Positions 56,801 through 64,000 of a DNA stretch of 64,000 nucleotides are shown in pieces. Source of the DNA: CAZELM01 sp964512995 (lineage in GTDB: Bacteria; CSSED10-310). Where the stretch lies: positions 62,001 through 126,000 of the forward strand of contig CAZELM010000005.1 in the NCBI GenBank assembly GCA_964512995.1. Direction: 5' to 3'. Position numbers and translations under genes: made by a program. The notes beneath the pieces were generated by a model. The model saw only the letters and a program-made list of their open reading frames with translations. It was not told the DNA's origin and ran no database searches. The stretch's first letter is position 1. Each line of letters starts with the position of its first letter.

Positions 56801-59800
56801 CCATCTCAATCACCGGTTCCTCCATCCAGAAACACGACTCATGCACTGAACCTGATTCAGGAAAACCTGATCGCACTGCAGCGAATCCAGGAACAGACCG
56901 CGGAGTTGCATCGCAGATTTCTGGAAAACCAGGAGTATGCCCAGAAAAATTTCCAGATACTGATTCAGCAGCACTTCCAGATCCTCACCGGACAACCCTG
57001 CGTCATGAATACTCCGAATCCGGTCCCGCATGAGATGATCCCGACTCCCCAACAGCCGATACCCACGGCGGCTCCATCATCAGGTGTGCCGGAATCGATC
57101 ATCCCATCGGCCGGCCACCCGGTTCCCGATGCCCCACCGGAATCCAGGCGTCATCCGGACGTCCGTAAACCACCCGCTCCTTCAGACATTCCCCCATCCG
57201 ATCGCCCAAACAAAACAGTAGGGCATGTCCTGCTGGAAACGGTTTCCGAAAAAACAGGGTATCCGCGGGATATTCTGCATCTGGATATGGAACTCGATGC
57301 CGATCTGGGCATCGATTCCATCAAACGGGTGGAAATCCTGTCCGTATTGCAGGAACGCCACCCTCATCTGCCGGTCCTGAATCCGGAAGATCTGGGAGCG
57401 ATCCGGACACTGAACGATATTGTCCGGGCGCTGACGGTGACTGATCCTGATCCGTCCACTGCGGTTTCCGCCCATACCGGACATCCATCCGCCGGATCGT
57501 CACCGGTCATCCGGATGGACGCGGTTCTGGAGATCATTGCCGAAAAGACAGGCTATCCGATCGATATTCTGAATCCGGAGATGGAACTCGACGCCGACCT
57601 GGGCATCGATTCCATCAAGCGCGTGGAAATCCTGTCGGCTTTACAGGAACGCCATCCGCACCTGCCGGCATTGAATCCGGAGGATCTGGGATCACTCCGG
57701 ACAGTGAACGATATCGCTCACAAGATATCGCCGCATACGGCCCGTTCCGGTCCGGGTTCCATCCTTCCGGAACCCCCGCATGCGCGGTCTTCGTCCGATA
57801 TCCGGATCGATTCGCTTCTGGCGGTCATCTCGGAAAAAACCGGATATCCCGTCGACATTCTGAATCCGGAGATGGAACTCGACGCCGATCTGGGCATCGA
57901 TTCCATCAAACGCGTGGAAATCCTGTCCGCCATTCAGGAGCGGTTCCCCGGCGCATATACACCATCCCCGGAAGAGATCGGTGTATTGAGAACCATTCAC
58001 GATGTACACCACCTCATCAATTCCAAAACCGAAGACGATCCCCACAAATCCCCTCACCGAATCGAACTGCCGACCGATCATTCCGCCCGACCGGTGCCAT
58101 CTGAACCTTCCAGACCGGATGCAGCGCAATCGAATCCCGTGCCAGGTGTCATCCGGAGCATTGTGCGGCCGGTGCGCATCTCCCAGACAGGCGGTCGAAC
58201 GAAAATCATCCTGCCTGCCGATCCGGTCCTGTGGATCACGGGCGATCCGAATCTCGGCAAGTCCATGGTGACAGCGGCGGAAGCCCGGCATCTTCCGGCG
58301 GTTTATCTGGATCTGAACGGATCGGACACAATGAAACCACCTGAAAATCTGGCAGGGTTGATCGTCATCACTCCGGAATCGGGTATCGATCACGCGTTCC
58401 TCAAACAAGCCCTGTTTCTCGTCCAGCGTGTGGGGGTTGAATTTCAGCGGCACTCCGGAACCGGGAATCCGGTGTTGGTCGGAATTTCCCGGCTGAATGG
58501 ATCTTTTGGGTTCGATTCGTCGGAACCCGTCCAGCAGCCCATCTCCGGCGGACTGGCCGGGATTATCAAAACAGCGGCATGGGAATGGCCGAATGTCCGC
58601 TGCAAAGCCATCGACATGGCATCCACGCAACCGGATCCACTCCATCCGGGCGATATTCTCGATGAAATTCTGACGGAAGGACCCATCGAAATCGGCATAA
58701 GCGCAGACGGGAAATACGAACTGGTTCTCACGGAGGAGCCTCTGACGCAGGTTCCATCCGCACCATGGACATTCGATCCGTCCGACGTCATTCTGGTGAC
58801 CGGAGGTGGCCGGGGCATCACAGCGGACGTATCTCGGCATCTCGCCGCTTCGTGGCACATGAACGTCATTCTGCTGGGCCGAACCCCTGTGCCGGTGGAG
58901 GAACCAGAATGGCTGGCTCCCATTCACGACGAATCCGAGATCAAACGGGCCATTTCCCTTCATGCGCCCCAACCCCTGAATCCCCGCGACCTGCAGAAAC
59001 GGTTCGACGAAACGATACGCAACCGGGAAATCCAGGCGACGATCGAACGAATCAGAAAAACAGGCGTATCCGTCGAATATATCTCGGTGGATATCCGGGA
59101 ACCGGACTCCGTTTCAGCGTGCCTGTCCGCGATCACCCGATCGGGCCGGACCATCCGTGGGCTCATCCACGGCGCCGGCGTGCTGGCGGACCGGCTCATC
59201 GGACAGAAAACACCCGAGGATGTAAATGCCGTGTACGACACCAAGGTTATCGGGCTGGAAAACATACTCACGGCTCTCGATCCCGCAAACCTGCGATTCC
59301 TCGTGATGTTCTCCTCATCGACCGCCCGATTCGGCCGTAAAGGTCAGGTCGACTATGCGATGGCCAATGAAGTGCTCAATAAACTGGCTCAGAGTTATGC
59401 CATCAGGTATCCCCTATGCCGGACACTCTCTGTGAACTGGGGTCCCTGGGACGGAGGCATGGTGACGGACAGTCTCAAAAGCCTGTTCCTCAAAGAAGGC
59501 ATTCACGTCATCGGATTGCATGCGGGTGCGCAGTACCTGTTACAGGAACTGGCTACCACGCCGGAACCACCGGCCAGACATCCGGTTGAAGTCGTCGTTC
59601 TGGGTCCAAAATCCACTATCCCCATGGCGATCGCTCACACAGAACCCAAACCGGGAAAACCGGCCATCCAGTTGGCTGTTGAATTATCCCGGTTTCCGGT
59701 TCTGGCCGCTCATGTCATCAAAGGGAAACCCGTGGTGCCTATGGCATTGATGATCGAGTGGTCTGCGGTGGCTGCCATGCACGCTCATCCAGGGCTCCGG

Positions 59801-60508
59801 TACATCGGGTTCAATCATCTCAACGTGCTGAAAGGGATTATTCTGGAGCCGGATGGAATGTACCATCTGCAGTTTTTCGTCGGGAAAGCCACTCCATCGG
59901 AAAATGAGTTTGTCGTGCCGGTGGAGATTCATGGAATGGGACCGAATGGACAGACGCCCATGCATGCCCGATCGGATGTTGTACTGGCATCGGTTCTGCC
60001 ACCACCACCCGATCCGGATACGCAGCCCGTCACGGAACCATATCCCCATCACCGCTCCCATATCTATCAGAATCTGTTATTTCACGGAGATGTACTGGCA
60101 GGAATTCAGCAGATCCGAGGAATATCATCCGATCATATCATCGGAAATGTCCGGACCGCTCCCGGACCATCCGAATGGATATCCCAACCGATCCGAAACA
60201 GATGGATTACGGAACCCCTGGTGCTGGATTCGGGTTTCCAGATGGTCATTCTCTGGTGTCTGCACCAGTTGGACGCGCCGTCATTGCCATGCGGTATCCG
60301 GCACTACCGGCAATATCAATCCACGTTCCCATCACCCAGCCGGGTGAGTATCCACATCACCAGCCATCCGGCGAATCATGTCCAGGGCGATATGCTGATT
60401 CAATCAGATGAGGGAGCTGTTATCGCAACCATGAGCGGTTTCGAGTTCATAACCGATCCATCTCTGAAGGAAGCATTCAAGGACCGGACGCTTCCAGCCC
60501 ATCGGTAA
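53813..60508 (+). CDS. pfaA: PfaA/Pfa2-like PUFA synthase: KS-AT-ACP-ACP-ACP-KR-DH
   Basis: 2231 aa from a TTG start (AAAGGA 8 bases upstream). Ketosynthase (residues about 8-460): Cys209 in VDAACASSLSAIHMA, IEAHGTGTKIGDA, GSVKSQIGHTKAAAG. Acyltransferase (about 565-870): IIFPGQGTQYTGML and Ser675 in AGHSYGELCAL. A coiled linker follows (IQEQTAELHRRFLENQEYAQ) typical of this family. Three ACPs carry the phosphopantetheine motif DADLGIDSIKRVEIL with serines 1169, 1267 and 1364 (97-98 residues apart), separated by Pro-rich linkers. Ketoreductase (about 1600-1900): VILVTGGGRGITADV, and FGRKGQVDYAMANEVLNKL with the YxxxN pair. The C-terminal hot-dog dehydratase has the histidine in HVIKGKPVVPMALM and the Asp in LVLDSGFQMVI. 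It iteratively builds a polyunsaturated acyl chain in the cytoplasm. Confidence 0.95.
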   Translation: MNTPEKPVPIAIIGMGCMFPNANDSETYWANIRDGVDSIREIPDTHWNPADYFDENPNSPDHVYARTGGFLDSIPFNPLDFGIAPNAIEATDTAQLLGLVIAQKALESAGYDSARSWDRSRVSVILGVTGTLELVIPLGARLSHPVWRRALESAGVDPETSQDVIRRISHAFVDWQESSFPGLLGNVVAGRIANRFDFGGSNCVVDAACASSLSAIHMACMELIQGRADMVVSGGVDTFNDIFMYMCFAKTKALSPTGHAKPFDKNGDGTILGEGIGLLVLKRLDDAIRDQNRILAVIKSIGSASDGKGQAIYAPSPKGQIKALERAYELAGITPDTIELIEAHGTGTKIGDAIEVEALTSVFRNARPDGSWCALGSVKSQIGHTKAAAGVAGLIKAVLALNHHVLPPTIKVNQPLPQLELGRSPFYINTSKRPWIASKHHPRRAGVSSFGFGGSNYHCVLEEYPQPEPLIDWNRSVELLAFSDSTVDGLIRQIHSLQQPDSWEKWRDTAAELRSRFHPQNTHRLTITADQSSSMAELLKNAVSAIQLQSAGKNPERLHGIHYCHGPVPGKLGIIFPGQGTQYTGMLRDMACHFPQFQDVLTHADAAFTRHHIGENRLIDFIYPHPVFSPELQKKQETELTNTAVAQPAIGAVSLGAFQVLSLFGLTPDAAAGHSYGELCALCVAGSISQDDFHHLSGRRGLLMGTGDGDRGSMAAVQAPLDEIQRILTEEKLDLLIANKNAPSQGVISGATSEIERALTIFKSRNMRISRLPVSAAFHSPLVADAAKPFADALESISFHSPRFPVYSNTTGQAYPDSPDSIRAILSRHLEHPVEFTQEILAMHDAGIVTFLEIGPGNRMTGLIRNILDGRPFHASALDTSGGRKNGVYELADTIARLSALGYSIDLTAWNPIRPPSQSRDVNEKKPAMTIPICGANYVRPKPELPPVPKQARNAQPTPPVTPSVIDVKRNPAVVQPVHPISSEVSMTHSSKPRTDPSQSPVPPSRNTTHALNLIQENLIALQRIQEQTAELHRRFLENQEYAQKNFQILIQQHFQILTGQPCVMNTPNPVPHEMIPTPQQPIPTAAPSSGVPESIIPSAGHPVPDAPPESRRHPDVRKPPAPSDIPPSDRPNKTVGHVLLETVSEKTGYPRDILHLDMELDADLGIDSIKRVEILSVLQERHPHLPVLNPEDLGAIRTLNDIVRALTVTDPDPSTAVSAHTGHPSAGSSPVIRMDAVLEIIAEKTGYPIDILNPEMELDADLGIDSIKRVEILSALQERHPHLPALNPEDLGSLRTVNDIAHKISPHTARSGPGSILPEPPHARSSSDIRIDSLLAVISEKTGYPVDILNPEMELDADLGIDSIKRVEILSAIQERFPGAYTPSPEEIGVLRTIHDVHHLINSKTEDDPHKSPHRIELPTDHSARPVPSEPSRPDAAQSNPVPGVIRSIVRPVRISQTGGRTKIILPADPVLWITGDPNLGKSMVTAAEARHLPAVYLDLNGSDTMKPPENLAGLIVITPESGIDHAFLKQALFLVQRVGVEFQRHSGTGNPVLVGISRLNGSFGFDSSEPVQQPISGGLAGIIKTAAWEWPNVRCKAIDMASTQPDPLHPGDILDEILTEGPIEIGISADGKYELVLTEEPLTQVPSAPWTFDPSDVILVTGGGRGITADVSRHLAASWHMNVILLGRTPVPVEEPEWLAPIHDESEIKRAISLHAPQPLNPRDLQKRFDETIRNREIQATIERIRKTGVSVEYISVDIREPDSVSACLSAITRSGRTIRGLIHGAGVLADRLIGQKTPEDVNAVYDTKVIGLENILTALDPANLRFLVMFSSSTARFGRKGQVDYAMANEVLNKLAQSYAIRYPLCRTLSVNWGPWDGGMVTDSLKSLFLKEGIHVIGLHAGAQYLLQELATTPEPPARHPVEVVVLGPKSTIPMAIAHTEPKPGKPAIQLAVELSRFPVLAAHVIKGKPVVPMALMIEWSAVAAMHAHPGLRYIGFNHLNVLKGIILEPDGMYHLQFFVGKATPSENEFVVPVEIHGMGPNGQTPMHARSDVVLASVLPPPPDPDTQPVTEPYPHHRSHIYQNLLFHGDVLAGIQQIRGISSDHIIGNVRTAPGPSEWISQPIRNRWITEPLVLDSGFQMVILWCLHQLDAPSLPCGIRHYRQYQSTFPSPSRVSIHITSHPANHVQGDMLIQSDEGAVIATMSGFEFITDPSLKEAFKDRTLPAHR

Positions 60509-60522
60509 CAAAGGAACCGTTG

Positions 60523-63500
60523 ATGAGATCAGATGACGCAGCGATCGTTGGCATCGGAGGGATTTTCCCGGACGCTCCGGATGTCGGAGCTTTGTGGTCG
60601 AATATCCTGGCTCGGCGCAGTGCATCCCGTGAAATACCGGTTCACCGTCTGTCGATGCCTCTGGAGCAGCTCTATGATCCACGAATCGGCACGAAAGACC
60701 GGATTTATTCCAGGAATGCCTGCCTGATCGAGTCATATGCCTTTGATCCGAAGCAATACAATCTGGATCCAATCCTGCTCTCATCCCTGGATCCGGTATT
60801 TCATCTGGCCCTGATCGCGGCACGGCAGGCTCTCGCGGACACACAATCCGGCCTTCTTCCGAAAAACCGTATGGGTGTCATCATCGGAAACATCGCACTT
60901 CCGACAGAAAAAGCCTCGGGATTGATGCGGGAATATCTGGAGCCGGTCATTCAGGAACGGCTTTTCGGTACCGCTGATTCTTCTCCGGTCATTTCCCCCT
61001 TGAACCGCTACGTGGCAGGATATCCGGCCGGCGTGATCGCTCAGGCATTCGGGCTTCAGTTGGGGAGCTATGCACTGGATGCGGCCTGTGCGTCATCGCT
61101 GTACGCCATCCGGCTCGCAATCGGGGAACTGCAATCCCATCGGGCGGATGCCATGCTGACCGGTGGCGTTTCCCGTCCGGATACGCTCTATACACAGATG
61201 GGATTCAGTCAATTGCGCGCATTGTCCCCGACCGGAACCTGCTCACCATTCGATAAAAATGGCAATGGTCTGGTCGTCGGAGAAGGCGCTGGCATGTTTG
61301 TCCTCAAACGGCTCTCCGATGCGCTCCGGGACGGCGACCGGATTTATGGTGTGATCCGGGGAGTCGGGTTATCCAACGATGTCGCCGGCAATCTGATGGC
61401 GCCGGATTCCGAAGGGCAGCTTCGAGCAATGCGTGCCGCCTATCACATCGCCGGATTGACGCCCCAGGACATGGATTACATCGAATGCCATGCGACCGGT
61501 ACGCCGGTGGGTGACGCGGTGGAGTTTACCAGTCTGCAGCACCTCTGGAATGCTCCCCGGCCTGGCCCGGATAACCGATGCATTCTGGGCGCAGTCAAAG
61601 CCAATACCGGCCATCTGCTGACCGGAGCCGGTGCTGCGGGACTGATGCGTACACTGCTTGCGCTCAAACATCATACGCTGCCGCCGACCGCTCATTTCAC
61701 GGAAGCCGCTCCCACGATCCCGCTCGCGGATAGCCCCTTCGATATTCTGCAGGCACCCTTGGAATGGGAGGCTCGGGACCGGAGAACACCGCGCCGGGCG
61801 GCAGTCAGCGCATTCGGATTCGGGGGTATCAACGCCCATCTGATCGTCGAGGAATGGCGTCCGGAATGCACGGCAATTCACTCGACATCCCCATCGCCAC
61901 ACCCGGCGGATTCCGCTCCGATTGCAATCACCGGACTGGCGGCTCATATCGGTCCCTGGGAGTCGCTGGCTGCGGTCCAGCAGCGGATTTTCGATTCCGA
62001 CGACACGGCCACCCCATCCGTTCCCAAGGAATGGTGGAGTCTGTTCCGGAGCCGGTGGTTCGCGTCATCCGGCCTTACCACGGACCGGTTCAGGGGATAT
62101 TCCATTGAATCGTTCCAGGTGACTGCGGATCGATTCCGGATTCCGCCCCTGGAGATGAACGAGATGCTGCCCCAGCAGCTTCTCATGCTTCAGGTCGCCT
62201 CCGAAGCCATCGACGACGCCGGATGGAAAACCGATCGGCTCGATCGGACCGGCGTATTCATCGGCATCGGACTGGACATGAACACCACCAACTTCCAGTT
62301 CCGGTGGGCGTTGGAACATTCTGCGATAGCGTGGGCCGAACGATTGGGATTCACTCCATCCGATCCGGATTATCAGGCATGGACCACTGCATTGAAAGAT
62401 GCCGTTAGTCCCCCCTTGACCGCCAACCGGACTATGGGTGCTCTTGGAGGGATTGTCGCCGGCCGGATCGCCCGGTGTTTCCGGGTCGGCGGTCCGAGTT
62501 TCACGGTTTCCAGCGAAGAGACCTCCGGCATGACAGCCATGGAAGTGGGCATCCGGATGCTCCAGAACCGGTCGATCGATCAGGCTCTGGTGGGAGCGGT
62601 GGATTTTACCTGTGACTTCCGATCTCTGCTTGGGATAAACAGCCACCGACCGCTGCATACCACGCCGCAGGGTCCGGTTCCCAGTGAAGGTGCCATTGCA
62701 CTCGTCTTGAAGCGCCTGGATCAGGCAGAACAAGATGGTGATACCATTTACGGTGTCATTACCGGTATCGGCAGCTCAACCGGGGCAACGGTGCGAAGCG
62801 TGCCTCCGGCGGAGGCGATGACCCAGGCCATGACTATGGCATATCACTCGGCTGGACAACCTCCCGAAGCCATTCAATTGCTGGAGATTGCCGGGAACGG
62901 CGACCCGCTCGAAGATGCTACGGAAGCGAACGCGCTCCGTCCCATATTCAGCACGGAAACGAGCCACCGCCGGGCTGTCCACAGTACGCAGGAGCGTATC
63001 GGCCACGCCGGTGCCGCTTCGTCTCTCGCATCCGTACTCGCCGCAACCCTCAGCCTGCACCATCAGATCATCCCAGGTTCACGGATCCGGAACAGCTCCC
63101 CGGAAGCCATCGGTTATCAACCACCCGGATCTCAGTATTGGCTCCGGAACCGAGCCGAGGGTCCCCGCACGGCAGCCGCGAATGCATTCAGCATGACCGG
63201 TCATTGCATGCACGTGATCCTCCAGTCGTATGAATCGCCCGGAACTATTCAGCCACTCGATCCCGGTATTCCCATTCCGTGTCATGACACGCTGTTTGTT
63301 CTCGAAGGTAATGATCAAAGAGAGATCCTCCGCACTATCGAAAAACTCCGGGAGATCGTTCAGCCGGTCCAGGCATCCGGAGGATCGCTTCGGGAGATCG
63401 GTCGTCGATGGCTGGGGGAACGGCCTCTGGATTCATCCCGCAAGCTCGGAATCAGCCTGATCACCCGCTCCACGGAGGATTTGACCGATTCACTGAACCG

Positions 63501-64000
63501 GATGGAAAAGGGTATCCAGTCCGGACACTCTTGGGTGAATATCGCGGAACAGATCGATTCAGCCAATGGCCGATCCGGATCGATTTACACGACTCCCCAA
63601 TCTGGTCCGTTCAGATCCCGGATCGCATTTGTCTATCCCGGCTCGGGCAACCACTATCCCGGTATGGGCCGGGACCTGTCGGTACACTGGCGTCATATCC
63701 TCCAGCAACAGGACCGGACGGTTCGATTTCTTCGGGATCAGTTTGTGCCGGAAATTCTCTGGAATACCCGCTCCACCGACGACATGAATCCGCATCCCCG
63801 GGATCTGATCATCGGTCAGGTGGCATATGGGACTTTCCAGACAGATCTTCTGAAACAATTCGGACTGATTCCCGATGCCGTCATCGGATACAGTCTGGGT
63901 GAATCGACCGGGCTGGTTTCTTCTGGAGTCTGGACCGACCGGGATGAAATACTCCGGCGCGTCATGATTTCAACGCTCTTTACGCACGATCTGGCCGGAA
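60523..64000 (+). CDS. PfaC/Pfa3-like PUFA synthase subunit: KS-CLF-AT-..., 3' end outside window
   Basis: At least 1159 aa from ATG 60523 (AAAGGA upstream), 14 bp after the previous stop; open to the window edge. Ketosynthase (about 5-445): Cys189 in LDAACASSLYAIRLA, ECHATGTPVGDA, VKANTGHLLTGAGA. Chain-length factor (about 460-900): the ketosynthase cysteine position is glutamate (Glu665 in FTVSSEETSGMTAM), as expected for a non-condensing partner. Acyltransferase begins about 1030: IAFVYPGSGNHYPGMGRDL and YSLGESTGLVSSG with the serine nucleophile (GYSLGE). KS-CLF-AT followed by unseen domains matches myxobacterial Pfa3 (which adds DH-DH-AGPAT) more than marine PfaB plus PfaC. Dehydratase and acyl-transfer domains should lie beyond the window. 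Confidence 0.92.
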   Translation, partial: MRSDDAAIVGIGGIFPDAPDVGALWSNILARRSASREIPVHRLSMPLEQLYDPRIGTKDRIYSRNACLIESYAFDPKQYNLDPILLSSLDPVFHLALIAARQALADTQSGLLPKNRMGVIIGNIALPTEKASGLMREYLEPVIQERLFGTADSSPVISPLNRYVAGYPAGVIAQAFGLQLGSYALDAACASSLYAIRLAIGELQSHRADAMLTGGVSRPDTLYTQMGFSQLRALSPTGTCSPFDKNGNGLVVGEGAGMFVLKRLSDALRDGDRIYGVIRGVGLSNDVAGNLMAPDSEGQLRAMRAAYHIAGLTPQDMDYIECHATGTPVGDAVEFTSLQHLWNAPRPGPDNRCILGAVKANTGHLLTGAGAAGLMRTLLALKHHTLPPTAHFTEAAPTIPLADSPFDILQAPLEWEARDRRTPRRAAVSAFGFGGINAHLIVEEWRPECTAIHSTSPSPHPADSAPIAITGLAAHIGPWESLAAVQQRIFDSDDTATPSVPKEWWSLFRSRWFASSGLTTDRFRGYSIESFQVTADRFRIPPLEMNEMLPQQLLMLQVASEAIDDAGWKTDRLDRTGVFIGIGLDMNTTNFQFRWALEHSAIAWAERLGFTPSDPDYQAWTTALKDAVSPPLTANRTMGALGGIVAGRIARCFRVGGPSFTVSSEETSGMTAMEVGIRMLQNRSIDQALVGAVDFTCDFRSLLGINSHRPLHTTPQGPVPSEGAIALVLKRLDQAEQDGDTIYGVITGIGSSTGATVRSVPPAEAMTQAMTMAYHSAGQPPEAIQLLEIAGNGDPLEDATEANALRPIFSTETSHRRAVHSTQERIGHAGAASSLASVLAATLSLHHQIIPGSRIRNSSPEAIGYQPPGSQYWLRNRAEGPRTAAANAFSMTGHCMHVILQSYESPGTIQPLDPGIPIPCHDTLFVLEGNDQREILRTIEKLREIVQPVQASGGSLREIGRRWLGERPLDSSRKLGISLITRSTEDLTDSLNRMEKGIQSGHSWVNIAEQIDSANGRSGSIYTTPQSGPFRSRIAFVYPGSGNHYPGMGRDLSVHWRHILQQQDRTVRFLRDQFVPEILWNTRSTDDMNPHPRDLIIGQVAYGTFQTDLLKQFGLIPDAVIGYSLGESTGLVSSGVWTDRDEILRRVMISTLFTHDLAG

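Overview
The window looks like a scaffold of an assembled genome from an uncultured, probably Gram-negative bacterium. Two runs of exactly 100 N interrupt tandem repeats and look like assembly gaps. I cannot name the phylum. Large secreted proteins with Thr/Pro-rich linkers, Lamin-Tail and beta-helix modules, several TTG/GTG starts and a microcompartment shell gene next to a PUFA-synthase-like cluster suggest a poorly sampled candidate phylum, but that is inference. I see no tRNA or rRNA gene and no phage or transposase gene.

Layout. 0-3.1 kb: 3'-truncated secreted Lamin-Tail-domain protein (minus). 3.6-8.2 kb: an EpmA-like lysine ligase converges on a minus-strand set encoding a PduS-like flavin/Fe-S protein, a PduT-like tandem-BMC shell protein and a GapN-like aldehyde dehydrogenase. 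8.4-12.1 kb: methyltransferase, class I aminotransferase, a membrane-anchored unknown and YjbQ. 12.7-22.1 kb: a helix-turn-helix protein, then a tightly packed operon of five complex-I-like membrane subunits (NuoJ/K/L/M/N-like) translationally coupled to a MOP-type molybdenum aldehyde oxidoreductase. 22.1-22.7 kb: a 21-bp minisatellite between inverted copies of a dispersed repeat. 22.8-24.9 kb: pdxS-pdxT-HD phosphohydrolase operon. 25.2-25.8 kb: a MntA/HepT toxin-antitoxin pair with a frameshifted HepT. 26.2-28.5 kb: secreted beta-helix protein. 28.8-36.8 kb: complete kdp potassium uptake operon (an unnamed 30-aa membrane peptide, then kdpFABCDE). 37-40 kb: thioredoxin with a zinc-ribbon N terminus and a collagen-like/glycine-rich secreted protein. 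40-46 kb: a single-chain restriction-modification enzyme flanked by remnants of antitoxins, an SGNH hydrolase and a small secreted protein. 46.2-50.9 kb: diguanylate cyclase, a second tandem array, a ZIP transporter and malic enzyme. 51-52 kb: large copies of the dispersed repeat with a 59-bp tandem repeat. 52.2-64 kb: a polyunsaturated-fatty-acid-synthase-like cluster in the order enoyl reductase, KS-AT-3xACP-KR-DH, KS-CLF-AT..., the last gene running off the window.

Functional themes. The kdp operon senses and corrects potassium limitation. The Nuo-like module plus Mo-oxidoreductase looks like a dedicated electron-transfer or ion-translocation unit, but it lacks the catalytic arm of complex I, and its NuoL- and NuoM-like subunits lack the usual TM5 glutamate. 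The PduS/PduT/GapN group suggests a redox step on or in a microcompartment, although no other shell gene is present here. The Pfa-like cluster should make a long-chain polyunsaturated or related lipid without aerobic desaturases.
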